Below, piece after piece: positions 25,940 through 33,271 of a stretch of 42,520 bases of DNA (position 1 is its first letter; each line of letters opens with the position of its first letter). Where the stretch lies: assembly GCA_021648725.1 (NCBI GenBank), contig JAKISF010000029.1:1-42520 (forward strand). The letters run 5' to 3'. The translations under genes and the position numbers were made by a program. Under the pieces are notes generated by a model, which was not told where the DNA came from, did no database searches, and saw only the letters and a program-made list of their open reading frames with translations. Source of the DNA: Bacteroidales bacterium (GTDB taxonomy: Bacteria > Bacteroidota > Bacteroidia > Bacteroidales > JAADGE01).

Positions 25940-26443
25940 ATGAAAAATTTAGCACTATTATTCGCAGTTGTTTTTGTTTTTTCTGCAACAAACTTAAATG
26001 CTCAAAAATTCAAATACGGACATATTGACGGAAATGCCGTTTATAAAAAAATGCCGGAAGTCCAAAAAGCAGATACAATTTATACTGCCTATGTAAAACA
26101 GCTGGAAGACCAGATAAAAAGTATGCAAGAAGAGTATAACAAGAAGGCTACAGACTATCAAAAGAACGAAGCAACTCTTTCTGACCTAATGAAAGAAACA
26201 AAAGTTGAAGAATTAAAATCATTAGGAGAACGCATCCAAAAATTTCAAGTTTCGGCACAAGAAGACGCAATTAAGAAACAAAAAGAGATGTACGACCCAA
26301 TAAGAAAAAAGTTTGACAGTGCATTAGAAGTTGTTGCTAAAAAATACGGTTATAAATTTATTATTGACAGAAACGCTCTTTTATACTTCAACGATGTTGA
26401 TGATGTTACGGCATTCGTTAAAAAAGAGTTAGGAATAAAATAA
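25940..26443 (+). CDS. OmpH/Skp-family periplasmic chaperone
   Basis: Periplasmic holdase for unfolded outer-membrane proteins, 167 residues. The signal peptide (about 1-21) ends TNLNAQ. The mature part begins with the short strand KYGHIDGNAVYKKMPE, continues with two long charged helices (about 45-125: VKQLEDQIKSMQEEYNKKA, LGERIQKFQVSAQEDAIKKQ) that form the tentacle hairpin, and closes with VVAKKYGYKFIIDRNALLYF, the C-terminal strands of the body. This order is the Skp/OmpH signature. It has its own strong promoter and a bidirectional terminator, so it is monocistronic. In many genomes it lies beside bamA; here it does not. Confidence 0.93.
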   Translation: MKNLALLFAVVFVFSATNLNAQKFKYGHIDGNAVYKKMPEVQKADTIYTAYVKQLEDQIKSMQEEYNKKATDYQKNEATLSDLMKETKVEELKSLGERIQKFQVSAQEDAIKKQKEMYDPIRKKFDSALEVVAKKYGYKFIIDRNALLYFNDVDDVTAFVKKELGIK

Positions 26444-26464
26444 CGTATTAATCTTCTACAAAAA

Positions 26465-26494
26465 AGGTCGGAAAATGTTTTCTGACCTCTTTTT
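26465..26494 (+). terminator. Bidirectional rho-independent terminator
   Basis: AGGTCGGAAAA (26465-26475) pairs with TTTTCTGACCT (26478-26488) with one G-U, flanked by A's on the left and CTTTTT on the right. It serves the ompH-like gene on the plus strand and ubiX on the minus strand; the right T tract runs into the ubiX stop codon. Confidence 0.85.
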
Positions 26495-27059
26495 ATTTCC
26501 AGCGTTTTGCTTTTTGTTTAAATCCGGCTAAATCCAACACACGCTCCACAACTGTATCGGTTAATTCGGAAATATTTGCGGGCTGATTATAAAATGTCGG
26601 AGATGCCGGACAAATTATTCCGCCGGCTTCCGTAACCGTTTTCATGTTGTTAATGTGTATTATACTGAGGGGCATTTCTCGTGTTACAAGAATAGTTTTT
26701 TTCCTTTCTTTAAACATTACATCTGCGGTTCTTCCGATTAAGTTTTCAGACGTTCCGGCGGCAATTCTGCCCAATGTTCCCATCGAACAAGGAATTATAA
26801 TCATAACATCAAAAGCTGAAGAACCGGAAGCAAAAGGAACATAAAAGTTGTTATTTTCTAAAACCGGAAAATTAAAATCTGAAAGTTTTTCTGTGTTAAT
26901 TTCATTGTCCCAAATATCTTTTACGTTATCCGAAAAAACAAGAGCAACTTCTGACAATTGAGGTTTTATTTCTTCTGAACAAAGCTTGTGCAGAAGCCTT
27001 TGAGCATATATCATTCCGGATGCTCCCGTTATTGCAACAACTATTTTCTTTTTTTGCAT
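26493..27059 (-). CDS. ubiX: UbiX-family flavin prenyltransferase
   Basis: Makes prenylated FMN, the cofactor of UbiD-type decarboxylases, from FMN and dimethylallyl (pyro)phosphate. Length is 188 residues, the family norm. The FMN-binding N-terminus VVAITGASGMIYAQRLL, the central IIPCSMGTLGRIAAGTSENLIGR (conserved Ser and Gly-rich loop), and ILVTREMPLSIIHINNM with the usual RExP motif are all present. The start ATG overlaps the previous gene's TAA (TAATG), so translation is coupled. No ubiD is in the window, so the partner decarboxylase must be elsewhere. Last gene of the gltX operon. Confidence 0.95.
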   Translation of the reverse strand: MQKKKIVVAITGASGMIYAQRLLHKLCSEEIKPQLSEVALVFSDNVKDIWDNEINTEKLSDFNFPVLENNNFYVPFASGSSAFDVMIIIPCSMGTLGRIAAGTSENLIGRTADVMFKERKKTILVTREMPLSIIHINNMKTVTEAGGIICPASPTFYNQPANISELTDTVVERVLDLAGFKQKAKRWK

Positions 27060-27640
27060 TATTCAAATGTATATCTAAGGGCAACACTTAAATTATTATT
27101 ATACCAAACATCATCATTCCTGATACTTAAAGCGGAATATGATATTCTGAGACTTGAGGAAATTCTGTCTGTTAAATAAAAATCTACTTGCCCCATCGGT
27201 TGAAAATCAAAATCTTTTATCGAATAATAATTTTTATCTACTTCTTGTTTTATTAATGTAAATTTATGAGCAAATAAATAGGAAGAAGCAATTCCTACCG
27301 CAACATTAATTTTAGGATGTATTTCTAAATTATATAATACCGGTATTTCAATATAATGCAAACTATGATTAAATTCTTGAAAAAAAGTACCATCCGGATT
27401 ATCAATGTTAAAAACAGCTCCTTTTCCGATATAATACATTTCTATTTTTAATGCCCCGTTATCAGATATTGGTTTTTGAACATAAGCACCAAATATTAAT
27501 CCCGGTTTTTTATAGCGGGATTGACTATCTCCGTCAATCTGACTTCCGCATACGCCGAATATAATTCCGCCGGTAAAATCTTGTGCATAAGACTTCAATA
27601 AAAAAAATGTAATCAGAAGTATTAAAATAAGTTTTTGCAT
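27059..27640 (-). CDS. Small outer-membrane beta-barrel protein (PorT/OmpW-like)
   Basis: Exported protein of 193 residues with signal peptide LILILLITFFLLKSYAQ. The rest is predicted barrel strands separated by turns: TGGIIFGVCGSQIDGD, GLIFGAYVQKPISDNGALKI, HYIEIPVLYNLEIHPKINVA and SSSLRISYSALSI, ending LSVALRYTFE. The YIEIPVLYN strand is common in Bacteroidota porin-family/PorT-like proteins, where it reads LEIPLLLK or similar. Function is unknown. It sits inside an otherwise cytoplasmic operon, 7 nt after the reconstructed tcdA stop and overlapping ubiX by one base. Confidence 0.75.
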   Translation of the reverse strand: MQKLILILLITFFLLKSYAQDFTGGIIFGVCGSQIDGDSQSRYKKPGLIFGAYVQKPISDNGALKIEMYYIGKGAVFNIDNPDGTFFQEFNHSLHYIEIPVLYNLEIHPKINVAVGIASSYLFAHKFTLIKQEVDKNYYSIKDFDFQPMGQVDFYLTDRISSSLRISYSALSIRNDDVWYNNNLSVALRYTFE

Positions 27641-27646
27641 TTCTCT

Positions 27647-28365
27647 TTATTTTTCAATTAAATCAAGTATTACAACCGACGCACAAAACATACCAAAAAT
27701 ACCCGGCATATATGAAACTGTTCCCGAGTTTGATTTTTTATTCGGGCTTTTTCAAGAACAGTTGCTTCGGGCTTTGCTTTTTCGGAAGAAAAAACAGCCT
27801 TAAAGCCGGTTCTGATGTCGGATTTGTGAAGACGTTTTCGCAATTTTCGGGCAAGTGCACAGTTAAATGTTTTTTCTATATCTGCAATTTGAATTTTTTG
27901 AGGGTCTGTTTTGCCTCCGGCACCCATCGAAGAAACAATCGGATTTTTTTGCTCTAAGCACGTTTTTATTAAATGGGTTTTCGGTGTCAGTGTGTCAATT
28001 GCATCTATTACATAATCCGGGTGTTCAGAAATTAATATTTCTTTAATGTTGTCTTCGGAAATAAAAATATTGTGTGTGTTGATTATAATTTCTGAATTAA
28101 TTTCTTTCAACCGATTACACAAAACATCTGTTTTATTTTTTCCTACGGTTGAATTTAATGCAATAATTTGACGGTTAAAGTTGCTTTCCAGAACCACATC
28201 TGCATCAATCAGAGTAAGATTTCCGATTCCTGCTCGGCACAGCTGCTCTGCGGCATATCCTCCCACGCCGCCTAATCCGACAATGAGAACATGAGAACTT
28301 TTAAGTTTTGAAAACTTTTCTTCTCCGAACAATAATATTGTTCTTGCATTTTTTCCTTTATTCAT
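27647..28365 (-). pseudogene. tcdA: tRNA threonylcarbamoyladenosine dehydratase (TcdA/ThiF-like) with apparent -1 frameshift
   Basis: E1-like enzyme that ATP-dependently cyclises t6A37 of tRNA. From ATG 28365 (MNKGKNARTILLFGEEKF), the Rossmann motif VLIVGLGGVGGYAAEQLCRA, the Asp/Arg contacts IDADVVLESNFNRQ and SSMGAGGKTDPQ are normal. Near the end the frame runs into an unrelated tail ending FLVCFVRRL (stop at 27670). The expected C-terminus, KSNSGTVSYMPGIFG then MFCASVVILDLIEK, is intact in the -1 frame, ending TAA at 27647-27649. The shift lies at a run of six A's on the coding strand (27739-27734), where A AAA AAT would permit -1 slippage. It could be a sequencing indel, a recent mutation or programmed frameshifting. 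Start 28365 leaves 8 nt after tatD. Confidence 0.8.
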
Positions 28366-28373
28366 ATTAATTG

Positions 28374-29024
28374 TCAAATATTGAAACAATTGTTAAAATT
28401 AGAAAAAATAGTTTTTTGAATTTCTTCAACGTCTGTTTTTTGAATTTCTGCGGCTTTTTTGTAAATTTCTTCAATTGTAACTTCGGAATCGTCTGTTTCT
28501 AAAAATATATGTTTTAACGAAATTGATTTAAAAATCCTTTGCACTTTTGATTTCCGGTTAAACAACTCATGACCGAAAGATAAATAACAACCGTGTTTAA
28601 TTAATTCGTCTGCAATTGTTTTGTTTCCAGAATACCTGTGAATTATTATCGGAATATTTAACTTTTCTTTTTTTAGAATTTCAAGCAACTCCGAAAATGC
28701 TTTGACACAATGAATTATAACCGGCTTACTTTGCTCTTTTGCTATTATTATTTGTTTTAAAAAAACATCTTTTTGCAAATCAAAATTATCTCGCAACCTG
28801 TCTAATCCGATTTCTCCGATTGCTTGAATATTTTTTTTCATTGCAACTGTCTCAACTATTCTTATCTGCTTTTTTATATCTCCTTTTTTAACTTCCCACG
28901 GATGAATACCTATTGAATATAAAAGTCCTTCTTTTATTTGTTCTGCATCTTCGGGAAACAAATTATGAATTGAATATTTGTTCTCTGAAATTATGTGTGT
29001 ATGGATATTAATAAAATGCCCCAA
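28374..29024 (-). CDS. TatD-family metal-dependent hydrolase
   Basis: TIM-barrel metallohydrolase of the TatD DNase type, 216 residues, shorter than E. coli TatD (about 260), as in a compact Bacteroidota subgroup. Metal ligands are seen: HTH near the N-terminus (INIHTHI), Glu in AIGEIGLDRLRD, His in VIIHCVKAF, His in IIIHRYSGN and Asp in FLETDDSEV. Substrate may be DNA ends or D-aminoacyl-tRNA; it cannot be told from sequence. The start is TTG at 29024, 6 nt after the gltX stop, because no ATG precedes the essential HTH. It is in the operon gltX-tatD-tcdA-OMP-ubiX. Confidence 0.88.
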   Translation of the reverse strand: MGHFINIHTHIISENKYSIHNLFPEDAEQIKEGLLYSIGIHPWEVKKGDIKKQIRIVETVAMKKNIQAIGEIGLDRLRDNFDLQKDVFLKQIIIAKEQSKPVIIHCVKAFSELLEILKKEKLNIPIIIHRYSGNKTIADELIKHGCYLSFGHELFNRKSKVQRIFKSISLKHIFLETDDSEVTIEEIYKKAAEIQKTDVEEIQKTIFSNFNNCFNI

Positions 29025-29030
29025 AAATAA

Positions 29031-30563
29031 TTACTTTTTAATTTTCGCAACACCGTTCATAATTCTTTTTAAGGTTTCCTTTTTTCCGATAGTTGAAATT
29101 ATATCAAATAAATGAGGACCTCCGCCGGTTCCGGTTAAAATAAGTCTTAATGGGTTTAAAACATTTCCGAAGCTTAGTTCTTGCTCTGTTATATATGCTT
29201 TGATAATTTCTTCTGTATGTTCTGTTGTAAACCTGTCGTATCTTATTGCATCAAGAATGTCGTGAATTTGCAACAGAATTTCTGTAGTGTCTTCTTTCCA
29301 TCGTTTTTTTGCCAATTTTTGGTTGTATTCGGTCGGTGTTACAAAGAAAAACTCTGCTTGATTCCAAAAGTCGGTCAACAATACCATCCGGTCTTTAACA
29401 AATCCGATTACTTTTTCAAGATAAAGGTTATCTGTTTTTATTCCTTTTTCTTTTAATATCGGACAGAAAATTTTAGTTAATTCTTCTGAAGATGCCTCTT
29501 TAATGTATTGTTGGTTAAACCATTTTGCTTTTTCCGGTGAAAACTTAGCTCCGCCTTTTTGTACTTTTGTTATGTCAAATTTTTCGACTAATTCTTCAAG
29601 ATTATATATTTCCTCTTCTTCTCCGGGGTTCCACCCTAATAATGCAATCATATTAATAAATGCTTCCGGAAGGTAGCCGCCTTCTTTATATCCTGCAGAA
29701 ACTTCTCCTGTTGCAGGGTCTTTCCATTCCAAAGGAAATACCGGAAACCCGAGTTTATCTCCGTCTCTTTTGCTAAGTTTTCCTTTTCCGCTTGGCTTCA
29801 ATAATAATGGCAAATGAGCAAATTGCGGCATTTCGTTTTCCCAACCGAAGCTTCTGTATAATAAAACATGTAAAGGTAAAGAAGGTAACCACTCTTCTCC
29901 TCTTATAACATGAGTAATTTCCATTAATCGATCATCAACAATATTTGCCAAATGGTAAGTCGGTAAACCGTCAGATTTAAACAAAACTTTATCGTCTAAT
30001 TGAGATGTATTCACTTTTACGTCTCCGCGAATAATATCTTTAACAATTAAATCTTCATTTTCAGGAATATTAAAACGTATGACATAAGGTTCTCCTGCAT
30101 CCAATTTTGCTTTTAGCTCTTCTTCCGAAAGAGTAAATGAATTTTTCATTTCACCTCTGGTTTGAGAATTGTATTGTCTTACGGAAGAACCGGATGCTTC
30201 TAGTCGTTTTCTCATTTCATCCAATTCTTCGGGCGTGTCAAAAGCATAATATGCACTTCCGTTGTCGATAAGAATTTGTATGTGCTTTTTGTAAATTTCA
30301 CGTCTTTCCGATTGCTTATACGGACCGAAATCACCACCTTCTTTAATGCCTTCATCAACTTTTATTCCGCACCATTCCAAAGATTTCATGATGTAATCTT
30401 CTGCACCTTCAACGTATCTGGTTTGATCGGTATCTTCTATTCGCAAAAGAAAAGCACCCTTATGTTTTTTGGCAAATAAATAGTTGAAAAGGGCAGTTCT
30501 TACGCCTCCCATATGTAGCGGTCCTGTCGGACTCGGTGCAAATCTTACTCTTACTTTCTGCAT
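29031..30563 (-). CDS. gltX: Glutamyl-tRNA synthetase
   Basis: Class I aminoacyl-tRNA synthetase charging tRNA-Glu, 510 residues, normal length. The N-terminus has the HIGH-type motif in RFAPSPTGPLHMGGVRTALF (His17) and LLRIEDTDQTRYV. The KMSKS-type loop is KLSKRDGDKLG (about 264-274). Other signatures are GEEWLPSLPLHVLLY and IALLGWNPG. The C-terminal anticodon-binding domain shows the usual NVLNPLRLILTGTGGGPHLF. It is first in its operon, with a -7 box (TACTTTTG) just upstream. No gatCAB genes are seen here, so I cannot tell whether it is discriminating. Confidence 0.97.
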   Translation of the reverse strand: MQKVRVRFAPSPTGPLHMGGVRTALFNYLFAKKHKGAFLLRIEDTDQTRYVEGAEDYIMKSLEWCGIKVDEGIKEGGDFGPYKQSERREIYKKHIQILIDNGSAYYAFDTPEELDEMRKRLEASGSSVRQYNSQTRGEMKNSFTLSEEELKAKLDAGEPYVIRFNIPENEDLIVKDIIRGDVKVNTSQLDDKVLFKSDGLPTYHLANIVDDRLMEITHVIRGEEWLPSLPLHVLLYRSFGWENEMPQFAHLPLLLKPSGKGKLSKRDGDKLGFPVFPLEWKDPATGEVSAGYKEGGYLPEAFINMIALLGWNPGEEEEIYNLEELVEKFDITKVQKGGAKFSPEKAKWFNQQYIKEASSEELTKIFCPILKEKGIKTDNLYLEKVIGFVKDRMVLLTDFWNQAEFFFVTPTEYNQKLAKKRWKEDTTEILLQIHDILDAIRYDRFTTEHTEEIIKAYITEQELSFGNVLNPLRLILTGTGGGPHLFDIISTIGKKETLKRIMNGVAKIKK

Positions 30564-30586
30564 AATTTACGTTTTATAGATTAATG

Positions 30587-30594
30587 CAAAAGTA
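30587..30594 (-). promoter_or_regulatory. Candidate -7 box of the gltX operon
   Basis: Minus-strand TACTTTTG about 24 nt before the gltX ATG, matching TAnnTTTG. Nineteen nt upstream is a T run rather than a clear TTTG. Confidence 0.5.
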
Positions 30595-30654
30595 AAGCAA
30601 TGAATGATAACTAAAAAAAGTTTTGTATTTTTATTAAATAAATTTGAAATCGTT

Positions 30655-31250
30655 ATGGAGAGAAAACTAATAATTATAATTTTATGTTTATTCTTTTATA
30701 AACAAAGTTCAGAACAATCATACTCAGTAGGTATTGATTATACGACAAAATTTATCGGAAAAACAATAGACTTTAGTTTTTCCCGACAAATGAACAAACA
30801 TGCATTTTCTTCTGCTTTGTATATTATACAAGCCAAGTGAAAGAAGAATGGGTTTTTGTTTCTTATGAAACCTCTTTATTAAGTCCTGCACAATTTGAAA
30901 TGCTTAAAAACAAGGCTTACGGAGAAAGTTTTATTGATAGATTCGGTTTACAATTAGAATACAAATATTTTTTCAGAGAAGACAAAATTGTTCAACTGTA
31001 TTTATTTGCAGGAACTGTATTTTCTTATATCGGGTTTGCTGATAAAGCATGCCCTACTCTGGAAACAAGAGTTTTCTTGGAACTGTTTACTATAGACCTT
31101 TTCCCGGGCATCGGATTAAAAACAAAGCTTTGGGAGAATATATACTTAAATCAATCAGTTTCACCGGGAATTCTGTATATCAATTTTCATCCATTTAACA
31201 GCTTTTCATTAAACCCAATGTACAAAATTGGTTTAGCATATCGCTTTTAA
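30655..31250 (+). pseudogene. Frameshifted outer-membrane beta-barrel protein gene
   Basis: Two adjacent reading frames together make one plausible exported barrel protein of about 195 residues. The first (ATG 30655 to TGA 30840) has a signal peptide, MERKLIIIILCLFF, then YSVGIDYTTKFIGKTIDFSF and NKHAFSSALYI. The second continues from about 30819 in the -1 frame (VYYTSQVKEEWVFVSYETS, then DRFGLQLEYKYFFREDKIVQ, LFAGTVFSYIGF) and ends MYKIGLAYRF at 31250, with the terminal aromatic typical of barrels. Neither half is a complete protein: the second lacks an export signal. A one-base loss around 30815-30835 explains it. It may be a true pseudogene or a sequence error; the site is not a homopolymer. 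It overlaps ribF tail-to-tail by 4 nt. Confidence 0.65.
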
Positions 31251-32170
31251 ATCAATAGAGAAAAAGCCGCTTTTTTGTCATGAGAAAGTTGCTTTTTTAA
31301 AGCTTTTTTGTCTTTAAACTTTCTTTCTTTCCGAATATAGTTAACAAGCTGAACTTCAATTGTACTTCCGTAGAGATTTTCGTTAAAATCAAAAATATGA
31401 ACTTCCGTGCCGGTTTCAGGCTTTGAACTTACGGTAGGTTTTGAGCCTATGTTTGACATTCCCTTATATTCAACATTATCAACAATTACTTTAACGGCAT
31501 AAACCCCTGTTTTCGGAATTAATTTGTCTTGTTCCGTTTGAATATTAGCCGTGGGAAAACCAAGTGTTCGACCTATTTTATTGCCAGAAATTACTTCTCC
31601 GGAAAGAAAATAATTATATCCTAAATATGAATTTGCTGTTAAGGTGTCTCCAGATAAAAGAGCATTCCTAATTTTTGTTGAGCTTATCTTTTGGTTGTTT
31701 TGAAGCAGAGCCTCAACTTTAACAACATCAGTCCCGAATTGATTTGCACAATTTCGTAGTATTTCAAGGTTTCCTTGTCTGTCTTTTCCGAAATGATGGT
31801 CGTGTCCGACAATTAATTGTTTAATTTTAAGTTTATTATACAAGATTTTCTCAATAAAGTCACAAGAGCTTAATGCTGCAAATTCTTTTGTAAACGGATA
31901 AATAATCAAATGTTTAAGACCGGCATTTTCTAATAATTTAATTTTTTCTTCAAGAGTATTTAATAGCCCAAAACCATTCCTGTCAGGAAATAACACTTTT
32001 CTCGGGTGCGGATGCAGGGTTAAAATAACCGATTCACCTTGAATTTGTTTTGCTCCCATTATCAATTTCTCAATTATTTTTTTGTGCCCGAGATGAACAC
32101 CGTCAAAGGTTCCGACGGTTAAAACCGGATTCTTAACATTGAATTCTTTTATAGAGCGATATACTTTCAA
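31247..32170 (-). CDS. ribF: Bifunctional riboflavin kinase / FAD synthetase
   Basis: Converts riboflavin to FMN and FMN to FAD; 307 residues, the normal length. The N-terminal nucleotidyltransferase domain has TVGTFDGVHLGHKKIIEKL (GxFDGxHxGH, ATP site), VILTLHPHPRKVL and LIVGHDHHFGKDRQGN, and SSTKIRNAL, the second ATP-contact. The C-terminal kinase domain shows GRTLGFPTANI (PTAN Mg/ATP motif) and VYAVKV, then GMSNIGSKPTV and LYGSTIEVQLVNYIRKERKF. All are characteristic of RibF. It ends 4 nt inside the frameshifted barrel gene on the other strand. A strong hairpin terminator stands between it and the upstream DUF4476 gene, so it needs its own promoter, which I could not identify. Confidence 0.97.
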   Translation of the reverse strand: MKVYRSIKEFNVKNPVLTVGTFDGVHLGHKKIIEKLIMGAKQIQGESVILTLHPHPRKVLFPDRNGFGLLNTLEEKIKLLENAGLKHLIIYPFTKEFAALSSCDFIEKILYNKLKIKQLIVGHDHHFGKDRQGNLEILRNCANQFGTDVVKVEALLQNNQKISSTKIRNALLSGDTLTANSYLGYNYFLSGEVISGNKIGRTLGFPTANIQTEQDKLIPKTGVYAVKVIVDNVEYKGMSNIGSKPTVSSKPETGTEVHIFDFNENLYGSTIEVQLVNYIRKERKFKDKKALKKQLSHDKKAAFSLLI

Positions 32171-32184
32171 GTTTGTTTATTTAT

Positions 32185-32223
32185 AAAAAAAGAACAAATT
32201 TAAAATAAACTTGTTCTTTTTTT
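32185..32223 (-). terminator. Terminator between the DUF4476 gene and ribF
   Basis: AAAAAAAGAACAA (32185-32197) is the exact reverse complement of TTGTTCTTTTTTT (32211-32223), giving a 13-bp stem with a 13-nt loop and T run. It ends transcripts of the DUF4476 gene on the minus strand. Confidence 0.75.
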
Positions 32224-32253
32224 AATATTTGTGGTACAAAAATCGAAACGGTC

Positions 32254-33195
32254 TTACCACCGAACAGTATTAATATAATTATCAAGTTCTTCTATTGATG
32301 ACGAAAAGTCAAAAATATCATTAATAATAAAGTAGTTTTCAACATCAAAGGTGTGTGTGTATGCAAACTTCGCAAATTCAAGTTTATCTTCTTCAAAGTC
32401 GAAGAGGCTTGTAACCTCCCTTACCTGTTGTGCAGTTAAACAGTTTGAATTTACAATTTGTTTTGCAATGGTTTGCTTGTCGGAACTGAAATCGGCATTT
32501 GAGATTGTTTGTTTTGCTTTTTGAAAGTTTTGAGGATTCATGGGCCAAGGACAACCTACTCTACCATTATACCCGGGCATCTGATAGTAATCATCATTAA
32601 CATTGTCTTCAATAACATAATGAGTTTCGCTTTCAACAACTGTTTCGTCATAATGAACGCTTCCTCCGTTAATGTCAATGTTGGCATTAATACTGACGGA
32701 ACCGTCGTTAGCATTCATATTATAATTAATCCCGGACCCGTTAACATTAACATCTATGTTTACTCCTCCCGGGTTTACATTATTGTGAACTATAACCTCT
32801 TCGGTAACTATATTCGCATTATTATCATGAACGACAATGTTTTCGACAACCGCCTCTTCATAAGGAATCGGGGCTTCAGAATAATACCGAAGAATATTTA
32901 CTCCTTTTTTATTTTTTTTAATGACGTAGGTAATTTCTATTCCGGGCTTAGTAAAAACATTTTTTTCTATAACAGGAATTGTTTTGTCTTCAAAAATGAT
33001 TCTTACTTTATAGTTTGTTGCTGTAAGCCCCGTAACCCTTACGTTTGTTTGTGGGTTTTGATTTTCTTGAATCCCGTTCATAATCAAATTGAACGGGTAT
33101 CCGTCTTCGGAGAAAAACACGAAGTTTGACATTGGTTGTGCAAATAAATATGTTGCCGCCAGTACCATTGTTAAGGATAAAAATAATTTCTTCAT
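32254..33195 (-). CDS. Secreted DUF4476-domain protein
   Basis: Exported protein of 313 residues of unknown role. Signal peptide about 1-19 (LAATYLFAQ). About 20-110 is an Ig/beta-rich region (FVFFSEDGYPFNLIMNGIQE, NVRVTGLTATNYKVRIIFED) with the 'FFSEDG.PF.L.LNG' opening typical of DUF4476 proteins. About 115-195 is a low-complexity Asn/Val/Gly linker (NIDVNVNGSGINYNMNANDG). The C-terminal 95 residues are the DUF4476 helical domain: FQKAKQTISNADFSSDKQTI, NSNCLTAQQVREVTSLFDFE and KLEFAKFAYTHTFDVENYF. The domain is found widely in Bacteroidota, function unreported to my knowledge. It follows the GAF-PP2C gene by 76 nt on the same strand and may belong to that transcript. Confidence 0.85.
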   Translation of the reverse strand: MKKLFLSLTMVLAATYLFAQPMSNFVFFSEDGYPFNLIMNGIQENQNPQTNVRVTGLTATNYKVRIIFEDKTIPVIEKNVFTKPGIEITYVIKKNKKGVNILRYYSEAPIPYEEAVVENIVVHDNNANIVTEEVIVHNNVNPGGVNIDVNVNGSGINYNMNANDGSVSINANIDINGGSVHYDETVVESETHYVIEDNVNDDYYQMPGYNGRVGCPWPMNPQNFQKAKQTISNADFSSDKQTIAKQIVNSNCLTAQQVREVTSLFDFEEDKLEFAKFAYTHTFDVENYFIINDIFDFSSSIEELDNYINTVRW

Positions 33196-33271
33196 ACGTT
33201 TGTTTTTAATTGTAAATAGTTAAGAATAACAAATCAAATATGTTGCCGTTTTTTATGATTCGGGGATAAGT

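Noticed and set aside
30621-30646. TAAATTTG -7 box upstream of the frameshifted barrel gene
   Set aside because: The nearest TTTTG is only 13 nt away, and the start would be nearly leaderless; not convincing as a promoter.
32509-33129. 206-codon reading frame antisense to the DUF4476 gene
   Set aside because: It is the mirror of the low-complexity Asn/Val-rich region; Ile/Asn/Val runs in it arise from the complementary codons. The minus-strand gene has a signal peptide and a known domain.
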